Below are positions 13,741 through 14,731 of a stretch of DNA of 14,731 bases, one piece after another. The DNA comes from Bacteroidales bacterium (GTDB lineage Bacteria; Bacteroidota; Bacteroidia; Bacteroidales; UBA12077), in assembly GCA_030156305.1 (NCBI GenBank), contig JASGMZ010000055.1, positions 1 through 14,731 on the forward strand, written 5' to 3'. Position numbers and translations under genes: made by a program. The notes below the pieces were generated by a model. That model was given only the letters and a program-made list of their open reading frames with translations. It was not told where the DNA came from and ran no database searches. Every line of letters begins with the position of its first letter. The first letter of the stretch is position 1.

Positions 13741-14081
13741 TCACCCTAGTAAGAGTTTTAATATAATTGGGATCCCAATTAAAACAACGGCGAATAATGA
13801 GCCTAATAATGCCCCTTCAACTGCTTGGGATTGAACTCCTGAAGCTAAACCAAGATCCCTTGTAATTAAGCCTACTTTGTATTCCAAGCTGTCTAAGAGT
13901 TTTTTTGTGTATTCTAAATCCGGCTCTGCAACTGTTGGAATACCTTCAATTGAAAGACCTTCTTCATCCCCACCTTCGCCGGCACCGCCGCCACCTTCTA
14001 AATCTAAAACTACCGCGTCCTCATCGATAGCACCAGGGTCTTTTGAGATGCAGTCTTTAATAGCTTGTGCTATTTTACCGG
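13741..14081 (-). CDS. mtrF: MtrF domain, C-terminal part of a broken MtrA-MtrF fusion
   Basis: The frame from GKIAQAIKDCISKDPGAIDEDAV onward is the end of an MtrA-like domain, then a Gly/Glu linker (LEGGGG...DEE), then MtrF: KLLDSLEYKVGLITRDLGLASG and the membrane helix ALLGSLFAVVLIGIPIIL. MtrA-MtrF fusions are known in Methanococcales. No proper start exists for this part. The frame stays open up to ATG 14196, but those extra residues are the upstream gene read out of frame. The matching N-terminal half (14075-14428) ends in a different frame at the CCGG at 14078-14081. By comparison with remembered MtrA sequences, roughly 25 residues are missing at the join. MtrF should be essential, so an assembly gap is more likely than a true lesion. 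Alternative: a real frameshift with reinitiation. Confidence 0.82.
13983..14081. repeat. 99-bp exact repeat, copy in the MtrA-MtrF fusion
   Basis: This copy is identical to 14633-14731, base for base, at an offset of 650. It covers the end of the MtrA-like domain and the start of the linker. It stops at the point where the reading frame of the fusion is broken. See the partner copy. Confidence 0.95.
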
Positions 14082-14428
14082 TCCAAGAATGGAATAGCTC
14101 CTTTAGCACCGATGATTCCACCATCGTCTCCAATACCATTTTCGTGTAATGCCTTAAAGCACTGTCCTGTAATGTGTCCTTGAACTTCAGAACCACATAA
14201 TACCATGAATCTAATGTTTGGGTTTGAAATGTAGTTGGCTACAACTTTTTCAATTCCAAGATTTTCTGTGTGGCAAGGTCCTGAGATAGCCGCACCTGCT
14301 TCAATAGCAGCCTCATCTAAACCGTGGGAACCTAAGGTTATAACACCTACACAGCTTTCAGGGTTTCCCACTACATACTCACCACTTACAACTGGCCATC
14401 CTGATGCAGGGGCTTTTTTATCTGCCAT
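14075..14428 (-). CDS. MtrA-like cobamide-binding domain, N-terminal part of the MtrA-MtrF fusion
   Basis: The frame starts MADKKAPASGWPV and shows the full MtrA core: CVGVITLGSHGLDEAA, GPCHTENLGIEKVV, NPNIRFMVLCGSEVQGHITGQ and IIGAKGAIPFLD. H85 in QGHITG corresponds to the histidine known to bind the cobamide in MtrA. ATG 14428 follows GGAGGTGCTAAAAC. The frame runs into a TAA right after the CCGG junction, leaving 117 residues; a normal MtrA is about 240 and the fusion should continue to MtrF. In intact relatives about 25 residues (a segment like ENV...DLIDxED) lie between GAIPF and GKI. The preceding mtrA ends within its first codons. Confidence 0.82.
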   Translation of the reverse strand: MADKKAPASGWPVVSGEYVVGNPESCVGVITLGSHGLDEAAIEAGAAISGPCHTENLGIEKVVANYISNPNIRFMVLCGSEVQGHITGQCFKALHENGIGDDGGIIGAKGAIPFLDR

Positions 14429-14731
14429 GTTTTAGCACCTCCAAATTATAACATAAGGACAGGAATAATCCTATTGCAATACCTTGAATTTTTCCGTTAT
14501 AGTATCCTGAATTGAATTTTGCAATTAGTGCAGCATCGTTTATTTTTTCATAAATCATTCTCATTCTAGTTTCCAATAATGCTACTTCTGGTGAAGTAGG
14601 CTTTATTGAGGTGGATTCATCGTCTCCGGCTCCACCGCCGCCACCTTCTAAATCTAAAACTACCGCGTCCTCATCGATAGCACCAGGGTCTTTTGAGATG
14701 CAGTCTTTAATAGCTTGTGCTATTTTACCGG
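14418..14731 (-). CDS. mtrA: Tetrahydromethanopterin S-methyltransferase subunit A, C-terminal part (cut by window end)
   Basis: MtrA carries the cobamide prosthetic group of the Mtr complex. Only the C-terminal third is present: GKIAQAIKDCISKDPGAIDEDAV, the Gly/Asp linker, TSIKPTSPEVALLETRMRM and the anchor helix region FNSGYYNGKIQGIAIGLFLSL. This is the MtrA tail type, unlike the MtrF tail in the next gene. The open frame then reads LCYNLEVLKHGR and stops inside the next gene, an odd tail made partly of that gene's ribosome binding site. Shifting by one base would end it at ATGTTATAA with a hydrophobic tail, so a one-base error is possible. The first 99 bases (14633-14731) are identical to part of the next gene. 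Confidence 0.85.
   Translation of the reverse strand, partial: GKIAQAIKDCISKDPGAIDEDAVVLDLEGGGGGAGDDESTSIKPTSPEVALLETRMRMIYEKINDAALIAKFNSGYYNGKIQGIAIGLFLSLCYNLEVLKHGR
14633..14731. repeat. 99-bp exact repeat, copy in mtrA at the window end
   Basis: The copy in mtrA matches 13983-14081 exactly, including all third codon positions, and runs to the last base of the window. Either gene conversion keeps the two MtrA domains identical, or the repeat is where an assembly stopped and was wrongly joined. Confidence 0.95.

Noticed and set aside
14082..14196. True N-terminus of mtrF at ATG 14196
   Set aside because: These residues are the MtrA-like gene read in another frame; family similarity starts only at the GKI segment after the junction.

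Overview
The window looks like a methanogenic archaeon of the order Methanococcales (Methanococcus or Methanothermococcus type). The DNA is strongly AT-rich. It carries the end of an mtr operon (methyl-H4MPT:coenzyme M methyltransferase) in the order mtrA, MtrA-MtrF fusion, mtrG, mtrH; the MtrA-MtrF fusion is known in this order. A BioW-type biotin pathway, a DUF362 ferredoxin protein and a V4R protein fit the same group. Ribosome binding sites are GGTGA/GGAGG. Both window edges lie in repeated sequence (a hairpin array on the left, a 99-bp exact repeat on the right), so this is probably one whole contig of a draft assembly.

Layout. 1-240: eight back-to-back perfect hairpins with 3-nt loops. 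373-2499: bioW and bioF, separated by a second hairpin cluster. 2500-7950: accessory DNA placed between bioF and bioD. It holds a PIN toxin/antitoxin pair on the minus strand, bracketed by the real bioF 3' end and a decayed copy of it; a membrane KAP-family P-loop NTPase broken by one amber codon; a TPR lipoprotein that appears to start at ATT; and a small charged ORF carrying a hairpin element. 8026-8670: bioD. 8662-9750 (minus): DUF362 protein with two 4Fe-4S clusters. 10109-12351: a V4R protein, then a TatD-family hydrolase and two conserved small proteins in one run. 12529-14731 (minus): end of the mtr operon.

How the genes work together. BioW (pimeloyl-CoA), BioF (KAPA) and BioD (dethiobiotin) are three steps of one pathway; BioA and BioB are not in the window. 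The Mtr subunits form the membrane Na+-pumping methyltransferase of methanogenesis. The region between bioF and bioD looks like a landing zone for mobile or defence-like DNA.

The most unusual signal is a family of small palindromic elements. They are perfect hairpins with trinucleotide loops, variable arms and conserved ends, often in pairs. They lie between genes and also inside two reading frames (bioF and the 71-codon ORF) without breaking them. I noticed none in 8026-14731. The broken mtr fusion at the right end is best treated as a likely assembly problem until checked.
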